DNA of 64,000 nucleotides. It comes from Holothuria scabra. Its lineage: Eukaryota > Echinodermata > Holothuroidea > Aspidochirotida > Holothuriidae. The position numbers were made by a program, and so were the translations under genes. Below the pieces are notes generated by a model, which saw nothing but the letters and a program-made list of their open reading frames with translations, made no database searches and had not been told where the DNA came from. This document shows, piece by piece, positions 12,170 to 26,752 of the stretch. Location: assembly GCA_037179385.1 (NCBI GenBank), contig CM074188.1, forward strand, positions 23,205,318 to 23,269,317. Reading direction: 5' to 3'. Position 1 is the first letter of the stretch; each line of letters begins with the position of its first letter.

Positions 12170-14084
12170 TACTGTTGATTTGTCCCAGTTTAGAAAAAAA
12201 CTTGGAGTTGTTTGTCCCTTCTCCCTTTTTTCTGGATTCATGGTTTTTGAGGTTAGAAAGTGACACCCAGTTGATGTATTCATAGACCCAAAGATGTTTT
12301 GGGGGAAGAAATAACTGTTTGAAGATTGAAGGACAGATCAGGTTTCATTTTGTCTGAAACTGAAATTTTGATGACTCTGCTGCTGAGGTCAGGACATGTC
12401 GGTCATCAGATTTAGCCAAAGATTTATGGGGCAAGAACCTTTCCCTCCTGTGGAGCTCAGTTTGCACTGAGGTTAATGAGATCTATTAAGTGGGTCATTT
12501 TAAATCTTGGCTGTTCTTATGGGCTAGTATTGGTTAAAGGTGTAAAAGTAGGGAACAGTGTTGACCACAAGAGAAATCATTTCAGAGACTTTAAATGTTT
12601 GATTCTTATTATTTGCTTAGTCAACATAAGAATTTCTTAATATATTTATTTGTAATGGAAATTATTACTAGAACTTAAATTTTCAATGACATTTTGCCAC
12701 TGTATACACAAAATGGTGAAAACAAGGGTGAGGTCACTGTTCATTTCAGGTGAATTGCTTCCTGGCATAAAGTTTTGTGTAACAACATTTACCGTCTTAA
12801 GAGTTTCCTTTTGAAGGTACTTTTGTCCTTGAAAAAAAGTTATTATAAATATGTTGGCATCAATTTGTGGCTTCTTGCATTTTTTCTGTTTCCTTGAGAA
12901 AATTCAATCATGCTTCAATCACAGAAATTTCACCTTCAAATACTGCTTTGCAAATCATTACTTACTTTAAGACATGCATGCATGGCTCTCATATTACCTT
13001 GGAAAAAAGGGTACATGCACTGCACTTATTCAATTTTTAAGCATATGAAAAATATGTATTTGACTTGAAGGAGACAAAAAATGTTGTGTTATAATATAGG
13101 TAATAAAAGACAAGTTGAATCAAGTAAAACAGAAACTTTTTCTTTTTTTTTCTTATTAAAAACCCTTAAACTGTGTGAGCAATAAACTGAACCAAAATAA
13201 ATTAATTTGCTTACCAAACTGAAAGCGACAAGTCTTAATATAATGTTAATCACCAATGCAACATCTTATTTCAACAGTAATTGGTTCTAATTACCTCTTA
13301 AGTAGATTTGGTTGTTTTATCAGTTGGTTTCTTTGCAGGTGGCTGTGTTTGTTTTGTTGTCCCCCTTAGGTATGTTATGTGAAATGTGGGCCATTGCTTA
13401 AAAGTCGGGAAAAAAGGAGTTTTTCCAGACTTTTTTGAAAATTATGTTCAAGACATTGTTGAAAGCATTCCATGCAAGCATTGTCACTCACTACGGAATT
13501 TTGAAGGCAGTTTAGGTGGTGCCTGACATGCTGTGGGTCAGTAGATAAGACTGCTCTCTCAGTAAATAGTTGAAACCAGTTGATATGGCTTAGGGCTACC
13601 ATATGAAATGAGACCATTCTCTGAGAGATTTGAAAACAGCTTTTTGACATATGTTAGTAAATAATGTCAAGCTGGTCCAAACTTCTTCTTCCACAGTCCA
13701 CTGATTGTAGGGCCTTATAAGCACTCCTGGGGTTAGTCCATGGAGGAAGTTGGTCAGACCAATTTTCCCCCACTCTCTCCTTTTTAACAACATCTATAAA
13801 TTGTTATTGCCCCCAGTCCCCATCTAGCAAAACACTAACAGCATCATGATAGCCCTATCCATAGAGAATGTGTGATACACTAAGTCCATCATTGTTCATT
13901 TTTGCCTCATCATAATTTATTTCGTGTATTGTAGGTAGAACCAGAGACAGTATTTTCTATTTTGCTAAATAACTAAAAGAATATTAATCGCTTTGGCCCT
14001 ACATTATTTAATTGAAGGCAATGCACATTATGTTACAAAACCAAATTTTGTCTTTTAGAAGTTACAGATAGCCAGATGAGATTT
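12170..14084. other. Non-coding stretch, nothing recognised
   Basis: AT-rich sequence. Overlapping short reverse frames at 13,375-13,793 match no known domain. Confidence 0.5.
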
Positions 14085-14245
14085 AACAACACACCATCAC
14101 AATGTGTTATATAGTGTCGGTAAACATGATAAAAAGTTCAAACTTTAAATTTATTTTTCAAAGTTTGTTTCCCTTTAGTCGCCTCTTGCGACAGAAAATA
14201 CCATGGGCATATTCAACAGCCCACAGGGGGCTTGAAGTTACAGAG
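14085..14245 (+). repeat. Family F repeat copy F1 with short hairpin
   Basis: AACACACCATCACAATGTG, then ATATAGTGTCGGTAAACATG and AAAAAGTTCAAAC are shared with 55,150-55,225. Downstream, GTCGC-CTCTT-GCGAC forms a perfect five-base stem. Only two copies are seen here; class unknown. Confidence 0.5.
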
Positions 14246-16599
14246 AACTTTTGCATTCTTCTTATTTTAATTGGGTTAACACCTTGTTTTTAGGCAGCAG
14301 AATAAGATTTGTAACAGCAAGAATTATACTCAAGAGTTGAAAATGGTTTTGAATCTTGCTTACAGACTAGAGGTTGCATAGGGCCTGAGACTGGCTGTAT
14401 TTATGTGAGGTAAACTGTGGTCCTGATAAGGTTGTAGATTTAGCAGGTGACTCAAGTTGTGAAGGAATTTTGTTTTTTTGTTTGTTTGTTTTTGTTTGTT
14501 TTTTTTTTGACCTGTGTTACTAATCCAATTGAGTTAGGTCAACCTTGGCTGGATTTTGAGATAGAAAGACTGCAACAGATTCTACTTGATTTTGTAAAGA
14601 TATTTCTGGGAAAACCAAAATGCTGATTAGTTTCTGACTAAAGGCCAGTTTTATCTGTATTACTAACCATCTGTAAAAACGTCTTTCCTATTCTTAATTC
14701 AGTTATTCATTAAGCTATGTAATTATAAGTAATTTGTGACTCAGGACTGACCAAGTTTTATAAAGTGTGATACTTAGGGTCATTAAAACGGGCTCCTTTA
14801 CAATAGTATTTAATAATCATTGTACAATTGGGGGGGATTGACATGGTATTAAAACCATTTCATTAAAAATTGCAGAAACCTTCATGGTTTTTGAACAAGC
14901 TCTGTCAATTGATTGCATTCCGATAAAATTGATAGTTCTATAAAGTTTAAGATTAGGCCTATAAGTTAATTTTGAAGTTTGTGGAATGCTTCTGGTCAGA
15001 TCTAGTCTGTACCAAAACAGGTCAAGAGGTGGGCATTGAAAAAAAGTTTCATATGAGGTATGTTTGCTTGTGTTTCTGTAATGTTCATGGCCTAGATATT
15101 ATAAACTTGATATTAAGGCCTAATTGTCATTTTGTCAAGGTGGAAGGCCAAGGTTGTACTACAATGGATGCATGGCCAGACATTTTTTAGCATTGCCCTG
15201 CTAAATTGAATGAACCATTTTCAGCATGCATACACATATGTAGCAGGTGGTCAAAGGACTTAATGGGTTACAATATTGTTAGTATGCTTTCTTTGTCTTT
15301 GATAGATCTTTTACTTTATTATAAAAAAAAATGGGATGGGTGGATCATGATCATCAGAAGCCTTATCATTTAAGTGATGAGATATTGTTTTTACAACACG
15401 AATATATTGTCAATTCATTGAAAGACACTATTATGAATCTCTGCTATATTTGACACTCTCCTGCAGACACTATTCTAGTTTGTTATGCTTGGCACCTGCA
15501 GGGCACGCTTCAGGCACTGTTTGGCTTAAATAGGAAAGTGTTTTCCTTGGTCAGAAGTTGTCTAACATGCCCGTGAGGTTGGTGTAAAAGAATAGAGGGA
15601 GCGTGTCCTTTTCACACCCCTTGGTTGGTGGAACCTGTTTGTATGAAAGGCTAAGAAACTCCTTTCAATGAACAACACCATTTGTGAAGGGTTTACTGTT
15701 GTGTGCAGACCTACGCAAACAGGCATTGTTTGAGTAACTTATCAACTGGAACTGCTCCGCCATCCGTATCTTCTCTGTACACCAGCACTGAATAGGTTTA
15801 CTGAGGCTTTACATAAAATGACCTGGCATTAATGCAGGTTCTTCTTATAAAAGTAAATTTTAAGCTGATCAAGCATACAGTGGTGAATGGTGGTGACGCA
15901 TGTAAGCCTTTCTCCAAAACTCTTTTTTGGCCAAAAAGCTCGAAGTTTTCATCTATTGTGTGTTCTACCTTTTCTCAGAGTTGGTTGTTTTCTCTGTAAT
16001 TTTCCTTCTCATCTTATGATGTAACTTCCCCAAAGGGTTCTGATTGCAAAGAGGTAGAAGTTCTACACCAGTGGTGATGCTATGGTGGAGGGGGAATTTG
16101 GGGACCCCTCAGATTTTGACCTTTTCCCCCAGTTAGGAGTTAGCTAGGTTAACTCTGCTCAATTGGTAATACACCTATCATGAAATGTAATTTTTCATCC
16201 AGAGATGTGCTAAAACCGCAGAGCTTCTGGAGACTTCACCCCCTCCCCCCAGCATACAAATTTTTGCCTCCCACCCATCTATTTCCCTTGCCCTTAGTTT
16301 GCCTCCCCTCCCAAAGTTTGACATTTTGGTGCCATCACTGGAACACACTTTTAAATAGTGTTACAGAAAAGAGAAAAAAAAACTTTTCGGCCTGGCTCTC
16401 TGCCCTTTAGTCAGTAAGGGCCCTAAGTAGTTCAGTACTACAGTAAGTGGTTAAATCAGTTGGAAGCAATATTAAAGAACTAGTACTCAAATGTGGTGAA
16501 GCTATCTTGGGAAGTAGACACTTGTGGAAAATTCTGACCTGCCCCATGTAATGGTTTCAAACATTGTGACAGTGGGAAATGATTGACAGTGATAAATTA
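14246..16599. other. Non-coding stretch with TTTG/GTTT microsatellite
   Basis: A short TTTGTTTG-type run lies at about 14,468-14,507. Otherwise unique-looking AT-rich sequence with no recognised exon. Confidence 0.5.
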
Positions 16600-17300
16600 T
16601 CAGTCATCTTTGGATGAAAGATTCAAAATGAAGCAGGAAATCTTTACAGGAAGAGTCTTAATACACAACAGTTTTGAATGTACAACCTTTGAGTTTGTCC
16701 TACATTCATTCAGGAAGGGAGAGCATTCAGACTAGACTGCTGCTGCTGTCTCTTGTACCTGACAGCTTATGTCCACTGCCCTGCTGTGAATGTTTCTACA
16801 AATCAGAGACATCACTTGAATCAATTCTTTGATTTGGTGATGAAAAATTGAAAATAAACTGGAAATCTTTACTGGAACAATCTTAGTATCCAGCACGACA
16901 ATTTTGAATGTCAGCAATGTTTGAGTTTCTTCTACATTCATAGACTAAGGGAGAATAATGGGACAAGGCTGCCATGTCTCGTACCTGACAGCTTATGTCC
17001 ACTGCCCTGCTGTGAATGTTTCTACAAATCAGAGACATCACTTGAATTAGTTCTGTGATTTGATGATTAAAAAAATTTAAAATGAAGTGGAAATCTTTAC
17101 AGGAAGAATCATAGTATCCAGCACAACAGTTTCGAATGTATCCAGCAATGTTTGAGTTTCTTTTACATTCATACACTAAGGGAGAGTAATCGGACAAGGC
17201 TGCTGTGTCTTGTACCTGACAGCCTTATGTCACTGCCCTGCTGTGAATGTTTCCACAAATCAGGGAAAACACTTGAACCAACTCTGTGATTTGGTAAAGC
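16600..17300. repeat. ~226-231-bp tandem array, about three units
   Basis: GTACCTGACAGCTTATGTCC-ACTGCCCTGCTGTGAATG recurs at 16,761, 16,987 and (slightly changed) 17,218, spacings 226 and 231 bp. The intervening block GGAAATCTTTAC, ATCC-AGCA and GAGTTTCTTCTACATTC also repeats, and a partial unit lies to the left. Short reverse frames across it are by-products of the repeat. Confidence 0.9.
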
Positions 17301-19221
17301 CTTTTTAGGAATGGTTTAATCCTAGAATCAGATACATCTGGTTTTGCTGTAAGAAAATTCCCAGTCTGCAAATTTAGAAGAGAGTAAATAACCCCAAAGC
17401 ATCAAGCCATAACCTTTGACCTATCATGTTGGGGCTGCTAAACCTGTTATCTATTGAAATTTTTAGCAACCCTTTTGGTTTTGGCCTCTATGGTCAGGGA
17501 GAAGCAGCATACACACAGCTTGAAATGGTGTTTGCCTGTTTGCATCCTATAAATATTGAAAAGAAACCTGTTGTTCCCCTAGGCTGCTCTTGTTGTGTCT
17601 ATAAAATTGTGGTAAATAAGCTTGTTGAGGCCCTGGAAAAGGGTTAACGAAAAAGACCTGTGCCCCTGATGGGATTGAAACTGAAAAAGGAAAGAAATAA
17701 ATTAAAACCAGCACGTCACTATTGGCTGGTGATTATTATGATTTGAACCTTTAGAAGGGTTTGTTTTTGGAATAACAGGTACTCTAGATATCCAATAGTG
17801 TAAATTTCAGGATCCAAAGTCCACCCATTTGGTAGTAGACTAGTAGTAATATTATGTTAAAAGAGAAAACAAAGTCTGTCCCAATTGATTTTGAATTAGT
17901 CTAGCAGTACTAGGCCTATGCTTGGTTTCATAGCTGACTCTTGAGAAATGTGACAGTAATTTTCTTACTGTTCTATTAGCAAAAGGAAGGTATACTGGGA
18001 AGATAAATATAAGAAATAAGTGAAAAATGAGGTGCTGTTTCAAAATAAATCTGAGTGAGTGCTTTTGCCCTTTAAAGTTACTGTCAGATTGACTGTGCAT
18101 GTCTCTTCTAACAAAAAGTTTGCTTTGTAATTTATGCAACTCTTGAACTAAACTTTGGGTTGTCTGAAAAATTTGCTGCTTTGAAACAGGATCAGGCAGG
18201 AATCATTCTCTGGTTCTGCCAAATATTTTAGAGGCATCTTTCATCATGGTACTATTAGCAACATGAGTGGTATTGGTGACATAGGAAATTAGATCACTGT
18301 CTGATAGTGATATCAGGTAAGGGTCCTCAACTTTGCAAATGGAGAGTACCTTTAAATTGATATATGATCTCTCACCCATCTTTATTTACATGTTTACTGC
18401 CAAAAAGTGCTCCCTTGTGGCTTCTACTGACTTCTACTGACATTTATACATATGAGCTACTGTAGCCAGCTGTACTGCTTGAAACTTCATTTTGTCTTGA
18501 CCCCATACCTGTACATATGTGTCCCATGTTTAAACCAGTATTCATCCAGCTTTCCAGGAATTTAGTTACAGAATTTTGAAGAAGAGAAGTTAGAGAACAA
18601 ACCTTCACATTTTCACAGACCATTGCTCTGTACCTTCTACCAAAACTACGAGTAAATGGCTATTTATTAAGGCCTTTTTGGGGGGTTCTGTTTGTTCTTT
18701 GGGAGTTCCTTTGTAAAGTATCTAAGCTTACATTAGCAGTGAAACTGTGGCAGAACTGGTTTGTTTACTCCTATACATCAGTTGTCAAAGTGTCAAATGT
18801 GGCACCCTCAAAAATTATGACAATAAATGGCCTACTGTGTTTCCTTATTTTTGACGTTTCATGGTTTCATGATTGCCTAACCAGTGCTTCCTTAAGTTCC
18901 TTGTGGGTTGAACATGAACAGTCATGTTGGTGCTGAAGAAAACTGATTAAGATTTTTTTATTTTTTCCTGGGTGAGTGTTATGAGTTTAAATTTTTACCT
19001 CAGGAGCTAATGTTATAAAGTGTTGGAGAGTGGAGACTTTGAACTTAACTCTCGTGGAAGCATTGGACTATATGATCACTGTTAGTATCAGTATGTCAAG
19101 TACCTATATGGTACATTAGTACAGGAAACCATAGGAGAAGAATTGGTCTGGGAACTCATTCTGTTTATTAGTTGAAAAACTGAATATGTGGTAGAAAAGT
19201 GTCTACACTACTTATGTTATG
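17301..19221. other. Non-coding stretch, nothing recognised
   Basis: AT-rich, unique-looking sequence. Short frames have no recognisable domain. Confidence 0.5.
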
Positions 19222-19390
19222 AATGGAAAAAGTGGAGGCTCCTTCTCAGGAAATTTTGGCATCTGTAGGGAAGTTTAACTTTTCTGTGCATCAAAATATA
19301 TGGAGCATTTGTGGGAAATTTTATTTCCATAACTCATGGGAGAAATAATTTGGCTTCTTTCCTGGGAAATAATCATATTTCCAGCCCTGG
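19222..19390 (+). repeat. Family E repeat copy E2
   Basis: GGCTCCTTCTCAGGAAATTT, TGGCATCTGTAGGGAAGTTT, then GGGAAATTTTATTTCC and a final CCTGGGAAATAAT. Same order of motifs as copy E1, diverged. Confidence 0.75.
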
Positions 19391-22300
19391 TGCTGCTAAT
19401 TAGTTTCATAGTCTCTTTATGAAGAACAAGATGCTCTTCAATAGGTTGTACTGCTTCTGTCTGTATCATTCATATGTAAACACTAACTTTTAACCTCGGA
19501 GGCTTGAATTTTGGAATTGCTGTAGTTTGTTAGGTAAAATGGATCAAGCAGGAAGGCTATAGGCCTAATCCTTACCAAGAAGGTTCTTTGCCCTGATTCA
19601 TGGTTAATAGTCTATTTAGACATCATTCTGTTGATTATTTACCCTATAACCTTATGCCTTTTGTTTAATATTCAGGCCAATAGCAGGAAGTTTGGACAGG
19701 TCATTTCTGTGAAGGATCTTGCATCCCTTCATTATTATGGAGAATAATAAGCTTTTCTGTTGAGAATATAAAGCAAAATAGAAGCATGTGTATATTTTCA
19801 GTGTCAACTAACAGCTATACAGGCAGGAAGGGTAGGTGAAATGTTATTTGCCGAATGAACACATTGCTTGATGCCTGCATATTCCTTAAAACAGTGATCT
19901 GAACTGAAGTCCCTTTGATCTTGGCATTCACTCTATATAGGGTCACACTGGGTACTTCCTTGTTAAAGGGATGCATGCATTGAAGCTATATCTTACCTTA
20001 CATTAAAGTGCTTTTCTTCTACTGCTGTGCACCCTAAACCCATATGTACTTGTACCAGTGGCAGCTCCCTGCTTGTACACAATAGCTGCTTTGGTGTGTC
20101 ACTCAAATTTCATTGCCTTTAGCATGGGGCTAGAAAGGTCTTGGCAAGTTGCCAAGTTTAATTCCAAGGTAAGTGATAAGCACACCTGGTGAGCTGACAG
20201 GAGATAGTCTGTAGTAGGTTTAAAGGTCACTTCTTCCAGTAAAAGCTCTTACACAAAATTTTCGACTTGGCTAGGTCAACTGAAGGGACTCATGAGCCTC
20301 TGGAAAAATTGGAAGATTATTGCATTTCCGAAGAAAAATAGATTAAATTATATAGGTGAATGATGTTTCAGATAATCAGGGAAAAGTGCATTGAATATCT
20401 GTAGATCTGTTGGGTTTTTGAAAAGGGCCCTTTTTGTTAAAAATAATATGAAGCATTTTTATTGGAGGTTGCAAAACGTTATTAGTAGCATGATTTGCTG
20501 TGGTGTCTGACAAGATATAATTCTTGTTTACTGCATCCACAATGTGACGTACTATCAGAAAAGCCTGTGCAACCTATAGCTCTACTGAGCTGGATATTAC
20601 AGAAGCTGTTTGGCAGCAGCACCAAATAGGAAATTGTTGACAGATTTTGAATGTTTCTGACATTAGAGACATGTACATTTGTCATTCTACTCCCTGGAGA
20701 TTAATTATTCAGATATCTTAGTGGGCGTTCTCAGTTTTGATATTTTGTCAACCTTTGTGGGACAATTTTTTCCTGTTTTTTTATGAAGGCATAAAAAGCA
20801 TTGGTTTAAGTAAGCACTTAAGTTATTTCTAGTCCTTAAAGCATGCAGTGTATGATAAAACATGTACTTGTGTTGTCAATTTCTACAGGATGTTTTCCAG
20901 CAAAGATGTCACACATCTTTACACACTACACAAAAATTCCCATTGTTTCATTAAGTAACATGGAACTCAATTAAAAGAAGACATCCCATGCTGGTTACTC
21001 TTCATGCTTTTACTTCAATGTCGCTGGAAACCATTATGGGTGGAAATTTGTGAATTATAGAATCCCTGTTTGCAAATTAACATCAATAAAACTATTTATC
21101 CTTCAGTCAGAGCATCATCATGATTGACATGTCAGATGAAAGCCGACAGCTATCTTCCAGTCAATTGTGGCATGGAAAGTAGTACGATTGTTGCCCTAGC
21201 TAATTATATACTCGGAAAGCTGCAAATAGTGAAAGAGTTTTCAGACTGCAGCCATTTGCACTAAAAGTGCCTCCACCTTGAGGTTGAGGAGTGATTGGCT
21301 TTCAATAGTTACAGTAACTGTGGATAGAGGCATTTACAATTAGCATAATAAGTTTTGATGTGCTGCTGTTTCTATCTAGAAATTGGTTACGAAGGGAAAG
21401 AAAAAATTTGTTGCTTTTTGCCATCAGAATGTCAGTTTTCACGGAAGAACTGTCATGTCACAAGGTACCATTTGTGTATTGTCAACATATCTCTGAAAAC
21501 AATTTATATAGGAAAGCGACAAGTGATTTGGCTTGAGGCGTGAGTGGGAGTTGTGAAGACTAACATTTGTGGATTGTTTGGGAGATGAGCCATCGACCCC
21601 ATAAACAAAACAGGAAATTATTATCAATTGGCAGGTCCACCCAGGAAATTATATCACAGTTGTGGAAAAAATTTGACATATGAAAATTATATGATTTCAT
21701 TGAAGTTGCAGTTGTGACAGAACCAGTCAAAATGTACATTTCCTGAAACTGCGAAAAATGTTTGTCAATCAAAGAAAGTAGTGATTAGCATGTTGGTAGG
21801 TTATGCATCCTCACCTTTTGGTAATTTTAGCCATTATGGCATGATTTTCTGTGAAAAAACAAATATTTTTAACTCATCAAATGCATATCCTCATCCTGTT
21901 TTACTGATATTGACTGGAAATGCCTTGGTCGGATCTAGTTTAACTATTTCTGTAATGACAGTTCCTGTTGTGATACACATTTTTCTTGTTACACAGAAAA
22001 ATCGTAACCTGACTTGCAGCTTTATGACCTTGTGCAGAGAGATACAGTTTAGCAGGTTGTCTCTGTTTTGTATTAATTGGTTCAAATGGATGTGAACTAG
22101 GCTGTAGCTTCAAGTGTCAGCAAGGGTTGGTAATGACCCACACTGATTTTTGATGACCTGTACTTTACTTGGGCTAAAGTGAAACCCTTCCAAGCCTCAC
22201 AATCCCCTCCCCCTCCCTCCCCCATCATAAAAAAGAGCTTCAAATTTGCTACCAAATCTCTAAAATAGCAATTCTCAACTTGTCCAAGCCAAAATTTGTT

Positions 22301-24429
22301 TGCACATTGTTTGCAAACTGAGGTTGAGCCTAGGCTAAGATTATATGATTGATGTAATTTGTGTCCCACACACTCGTCTTTCTAACTTGTAATCCTGGAT
22401 GAAAATGAAACCATTTTACACTGAATGAGAATGAGATTAAGACCTTTTTATTGCATTCTACAATGGTGGCACAAAACAGGTACAGAAAATATCTACATAT
22501 TTATTTCACTGGTTCTCATTCTCACCAATAGTGTCATAAATAAAGGACCCCAGAGGGGAATAGAGACCTTTCCAGGAAGTCAGTGGATACAACACTATAA
22601 AGTTATAAAACATATCCCAGTTTCAAGACTAAAGCACATCTCTTGCTAGCCGTTCAAAATAGAATTCCAGCGTGTTTATCTTAAAGGGAATAAAAATTCA
22701 CTCCAACCTCAAACCTATTCTAATTTTCCATAGCAGATGTGTTATTATAATCCACAAACATGAATGTTTTGGATTCAAAATAAAAATGTCTGACAAAATG
22801 TCTGACAAGCACCTTGTTTAATAGAGTGGCAGAATTATTTTGTGTACTTTAGGAAATTTTCTGAAGCAAATTGGTACCAAACTAATGATACAATTAAAGA
22901 AATAGAAGAGTAGCCTATTAACTATATCATTGTAAGTTGAAACTACAGTGACTCCGTAGTCCCTTTAAAAGCCATATGAGCCTCCAGAAAGTTAGCACTT
23001 TTCCAAAATGCAAAATATCACTCTTTCCTGCTTGAAGCTGTACCCAGGAAAGTGACAGCTAAAGAGTAAAGAGAATAATAGTTTGTATATCTGATCATTC
23101 ATGAAGCTGATATTATCATATACCTCCTGGCCTGTTCTATGTACGGCAGTAGGTGTGAAGATCTTATCCTAGTTCAGTCTGGTGGAGAATATATCCCAGA
23201 TGAAGTGAATAAACTTTATTGATCACAAAGAAAAATGTGCTTTGTCAAGTTGACCAACAAGGCTTGTCTTGAATTCAAGGTCCTTATATTAGATTGCCTT
23301 CACCTTAAAACTAGTGGAAGTAATGGATAAGTACTTTTAGGTGGCTGAGGAGACTTCTAGTAACCCCAGCTGTGGTTCATTCAGGTTTTATGATGTGGCA
23401 GCAAGTCTGCTGATGTGTTAAATTGTAGGAGCTCTCTGTATAAATGGCTTTCTGGAGATACAAGGAGTCCCACATGTAAACTGAGGTCAAGTCCACAGCA
23501 GGACATGTAGTATTTGTAGCTTTAATAGCAATGATGTGTAGTAGCTATGATATGTACTGATGACAGGGAGTCCTGTAGGTGGAAATAACAATGCTTGCTT
23601 GTCATGACAGTTACTCATGCTGGTATGAAGCTGTGAGTAAGGTGAAAATATGTTTTTGATAGGTTCTGTAATATGGAAGGCATGTGTTAGTCTGAACTAT
23701 CTGTTGGCGTACATGGGTTTTTTCTTAGTTAATGGGAGGAATGGTTGGATCAAGAGTGTAAGAAAAGAGTAGCCTTACTGATAACCTAGTATACTTAACT
23801 TTTTTCTTTTTTCCTTTTTGAGTTCTTAGAATCCATAGATAGCTAACTGCCTGGAAGCACATAAAAAATCTCAGTTTGCATTTAGCCTATCAAACTGTTG
23901 GTTAAATGTAAATACATATTACATGAATGGTCCCTTGAGTATTGCTTTTGAATTTTCACTTTTAGAGTTGTTCCTTCCCGTTCTCTCTCCCATTCTTGTC
24001 CTATTTGTTAACTTCACCCCACAACTTCCACAAGTATTGCAGCTTCATGAGTTCTGAATAAACCTTAGCCATTCGCCACTTATACCTAGGAAATTAAAAC
24101 ACAGTCTTGTTAATGGCATAGCTTCCATTCATACAGTATCATGCCATATGGAAGAAAAGTTCCCAAGGTGAAGGGGAAGAATTGATGGTAGTTAAAAATA
24201 CTGAGAGGCCTTTGAAATTACATCAGTTGCAGGTTTACTGTGTCAATATTTTCATTGTGTGGTCTTCAAGGTGCTAAAAAAGACATCAGCAAAAGTATTT
24301 TTAGTACAGTTTAGAGTCAAAGAAGAAAGGTAGTAGATGACTGAAGAACTTTTATGTTCCTTTCTGCACATTTTGCTGGGATTTCACTGAAATTGGTTGG
24401 AGAGTTTGGGCTTTTCCCTATATCAGATT
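19391..24429. other. Non-coding stretch, nothing recognised
   Basis: AT-rich sequence. The 104-codon + strand frame at 21,781-22,095 is hydrophobic but shows no family motif or splice context, and a reverse frame overlaps it. I treat both as chance. Confidence 0.45.
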
Positions 24430-24656
24430 ATAGGTCAAGAGCAGTCTGAAAACTTATTGTGACATCGCTACAAAGTGTCTTTCATCATTCTTTATAATTA
24501 TAGTATTGCATATTCAAGGCACACCAACCAGTTATTTCTAGTAAATTTCACATGTGAAGAGAAAAAATTGTTATCACATGACTCTGAACAGCCAATCATG
24601 ATACAGGACAGTCTGCTACACTACTTCAAGTTGGGGTGACTGCTCTTGCCCTTTAA
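24430..24656 (-). mobile_element. Family A MITE copy A4
   Basis: Starts TAGGTCAAGAGCAGTCTG, has ATTGCATATTCAAGGCACAC and CAGCCAATCATG, and ends GGGGTGACTGCTCTTGCCCT then TTAA. Internally shorter than other copies. Confidence 0.85.
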
Positions 24657-26752
24657 ACAGGAGGGAAATATTTTTTGACATTTAATTCATAAATGGGGTT
24701 AGTCACGGTCACTGTGAGGTACTTTTTGTGGAAGTAGGTGTAAAGAAGAAGCATGTGCTTGTATCATTGAATAGATGTAGGGGCGATCAATTTTATTCTG
24801 AATATATCTCCTTCATATCCCCTCTTTACTGTGCTTGGTATAGAATTGTTTAACCCGCGTTCTTGTCACCAGGGCACATGCTTTATTGCCATTGAATAAA
24901 CATTTTTCTTAGATGAATTGCTGTCTAGAGTTAACTACAGCAGTATGTTCATTGCTACAGCATGTACGTGTGTCATACTCTTACATGGTGTATATGGTGT
25001 ATTCATACCAGCAATTAGCTTTTCCCTGACTTGTGGGGCATGGTCATTCATTGAAGATAACAGTCCTGAACTAAATCACCACCATTGAGATCAAGTTGTG
25101 GGTTTATCGTATCATTATAATTATTTTATGTGGTTTCTACAGTATAAGACAGACCAGCTCAGACACAGACAAGCAGTAGACTTGATGGTCACATCTTGTC
25201 TGACCATGGTGGTGTCCTTTTGTTCAGAAGGATGCTTATCAGACATACCTCCTTGCTTTAATTGTTGCAAAGTTTTTATTCAGTTAATTCCCAGCCAATT
25301 CCAATGTCATAATTTCATGACATACTGAGTAATTTTCACTTTGGTAATATTTGTCATTTGGAATACGCTCTTAAAGTATAATAGATTCTTTCCTCTCAGG
25401 GTTTTTTTGCCATGAAATGTTTCTTTCTGAAACCTCTTTCATTAAACTGTTATCACCTGAGACAACAAAGACCTGTGTGCAATTTTGTTCAATAAAATGT
25501 AATTAAGTGTAATCAAAATTCTTTAAAAAAATGACTGCCAGTCATATTATATCTTTTGCTTCGTCTTGCTCTGTTTTTCGTTCAGAGATTCTATTAAAAC
25601 TCAGAACCCTTCAGCCGTAGAGTGAATAATTACTTTAATTACTCAGACATAATCTTATTCTAATAAAGACATTGTAAAGCCTGAAACTCCATCAATCTTT
25701 CTGGTGAACTGAGACTTTAAAGAGGTAGTCTTTGTGTTACATAACTTCCAGTAGTATGGGACATTTTGAGTGGAGGAGAGGTTAGAGGCAGACCCAGGGA
25801 GAGTGGGTCAGGGAAGGAGGGTATTGGGTGGAGGGTAAAAGAAAAGGAGAAATTTCTGAAGAGTGCATTTGTCAGTATGAATTGAACCTAGCAGCGATTG
25901 TTAATGTCTATGTATTTGGTAGGAGGACACCGAAATATTGATCAAGGATGTGGTGTCATACATAGAAGTCAAATGTTTACATAGCAGAAGAACATCTGTC
26001 GATGAAAATGTAAATAGATGATCCATGTGAAATTTTTATCTAGAGCAGCAGTACTTCAACCTGTACATTTCAACATAATTAAATTGTGGTTTTCTTAAAT
26101 AAGACATTAATATGTCAAAAGTGATGTAGGCCTATTTATTTCTTTTTAAGCCCATGTTAAATTTCCTTGGAGGAAGTATACTTCTTGTAATGTACAGTAG
26201 CATTCATTATTAATGAACTGTATTAATTTTTTCCTTATGTGTTCTTTCTAAAGCTAAGCAAACCACACCTTTCAATGGGACTTAATGCTACTTAAATGCT
26301 TGACAAAACTTAGATGGGTCTTAGTCGGTATTATGCGATATCACAAAGGAAAGGTACAAAGTTTAGTCCTTAGCCCTGGGACACAGGATAAGAACATTGA
26401 TTTCAAGGACACTCATTGTAGTTGTACAAATGATAAAGTTGGCATCAGTTGAATCATTGAATAATACAGATTTTGTCATCAATAGTACATGCTTGGGAAA
26501 AAAGCTTATGCTCTGTGGTTTTGTATAGAAATTTTCCAGTTGGGTGTAGGAATGAATACACATATAGTCTAGCAAGCAAGCAATATTTTAATTGATAGAA
26601 AACAGTTACAGAAAAACCTTTTCCAAGTTACATAAGCAAGTTAGATTAGATTCTACTGACACACCTTACAGGTTGTGTTATTTAGTGTCACGTAGAATAA
26701 GTTATGACTAGATCAGTTGTAATTGTTTGTCTCTTGTAATGATGGTACTATA
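24657..26752. other. Non-coding stretch, nothing recognised
   Basis: Unique-looking AT-rich sequence, no exon or RNA gene recognised. Confidence 0.5.

Noticed and set aside
21781..22095. 104-codon hydrophobic + strand frame as a membrane-protein gene
   Set aside because: No family motif, no splice-site borders, and an overlapping reverse frame of similar size; AT-rich DNA easily gives hydrophobic frames.
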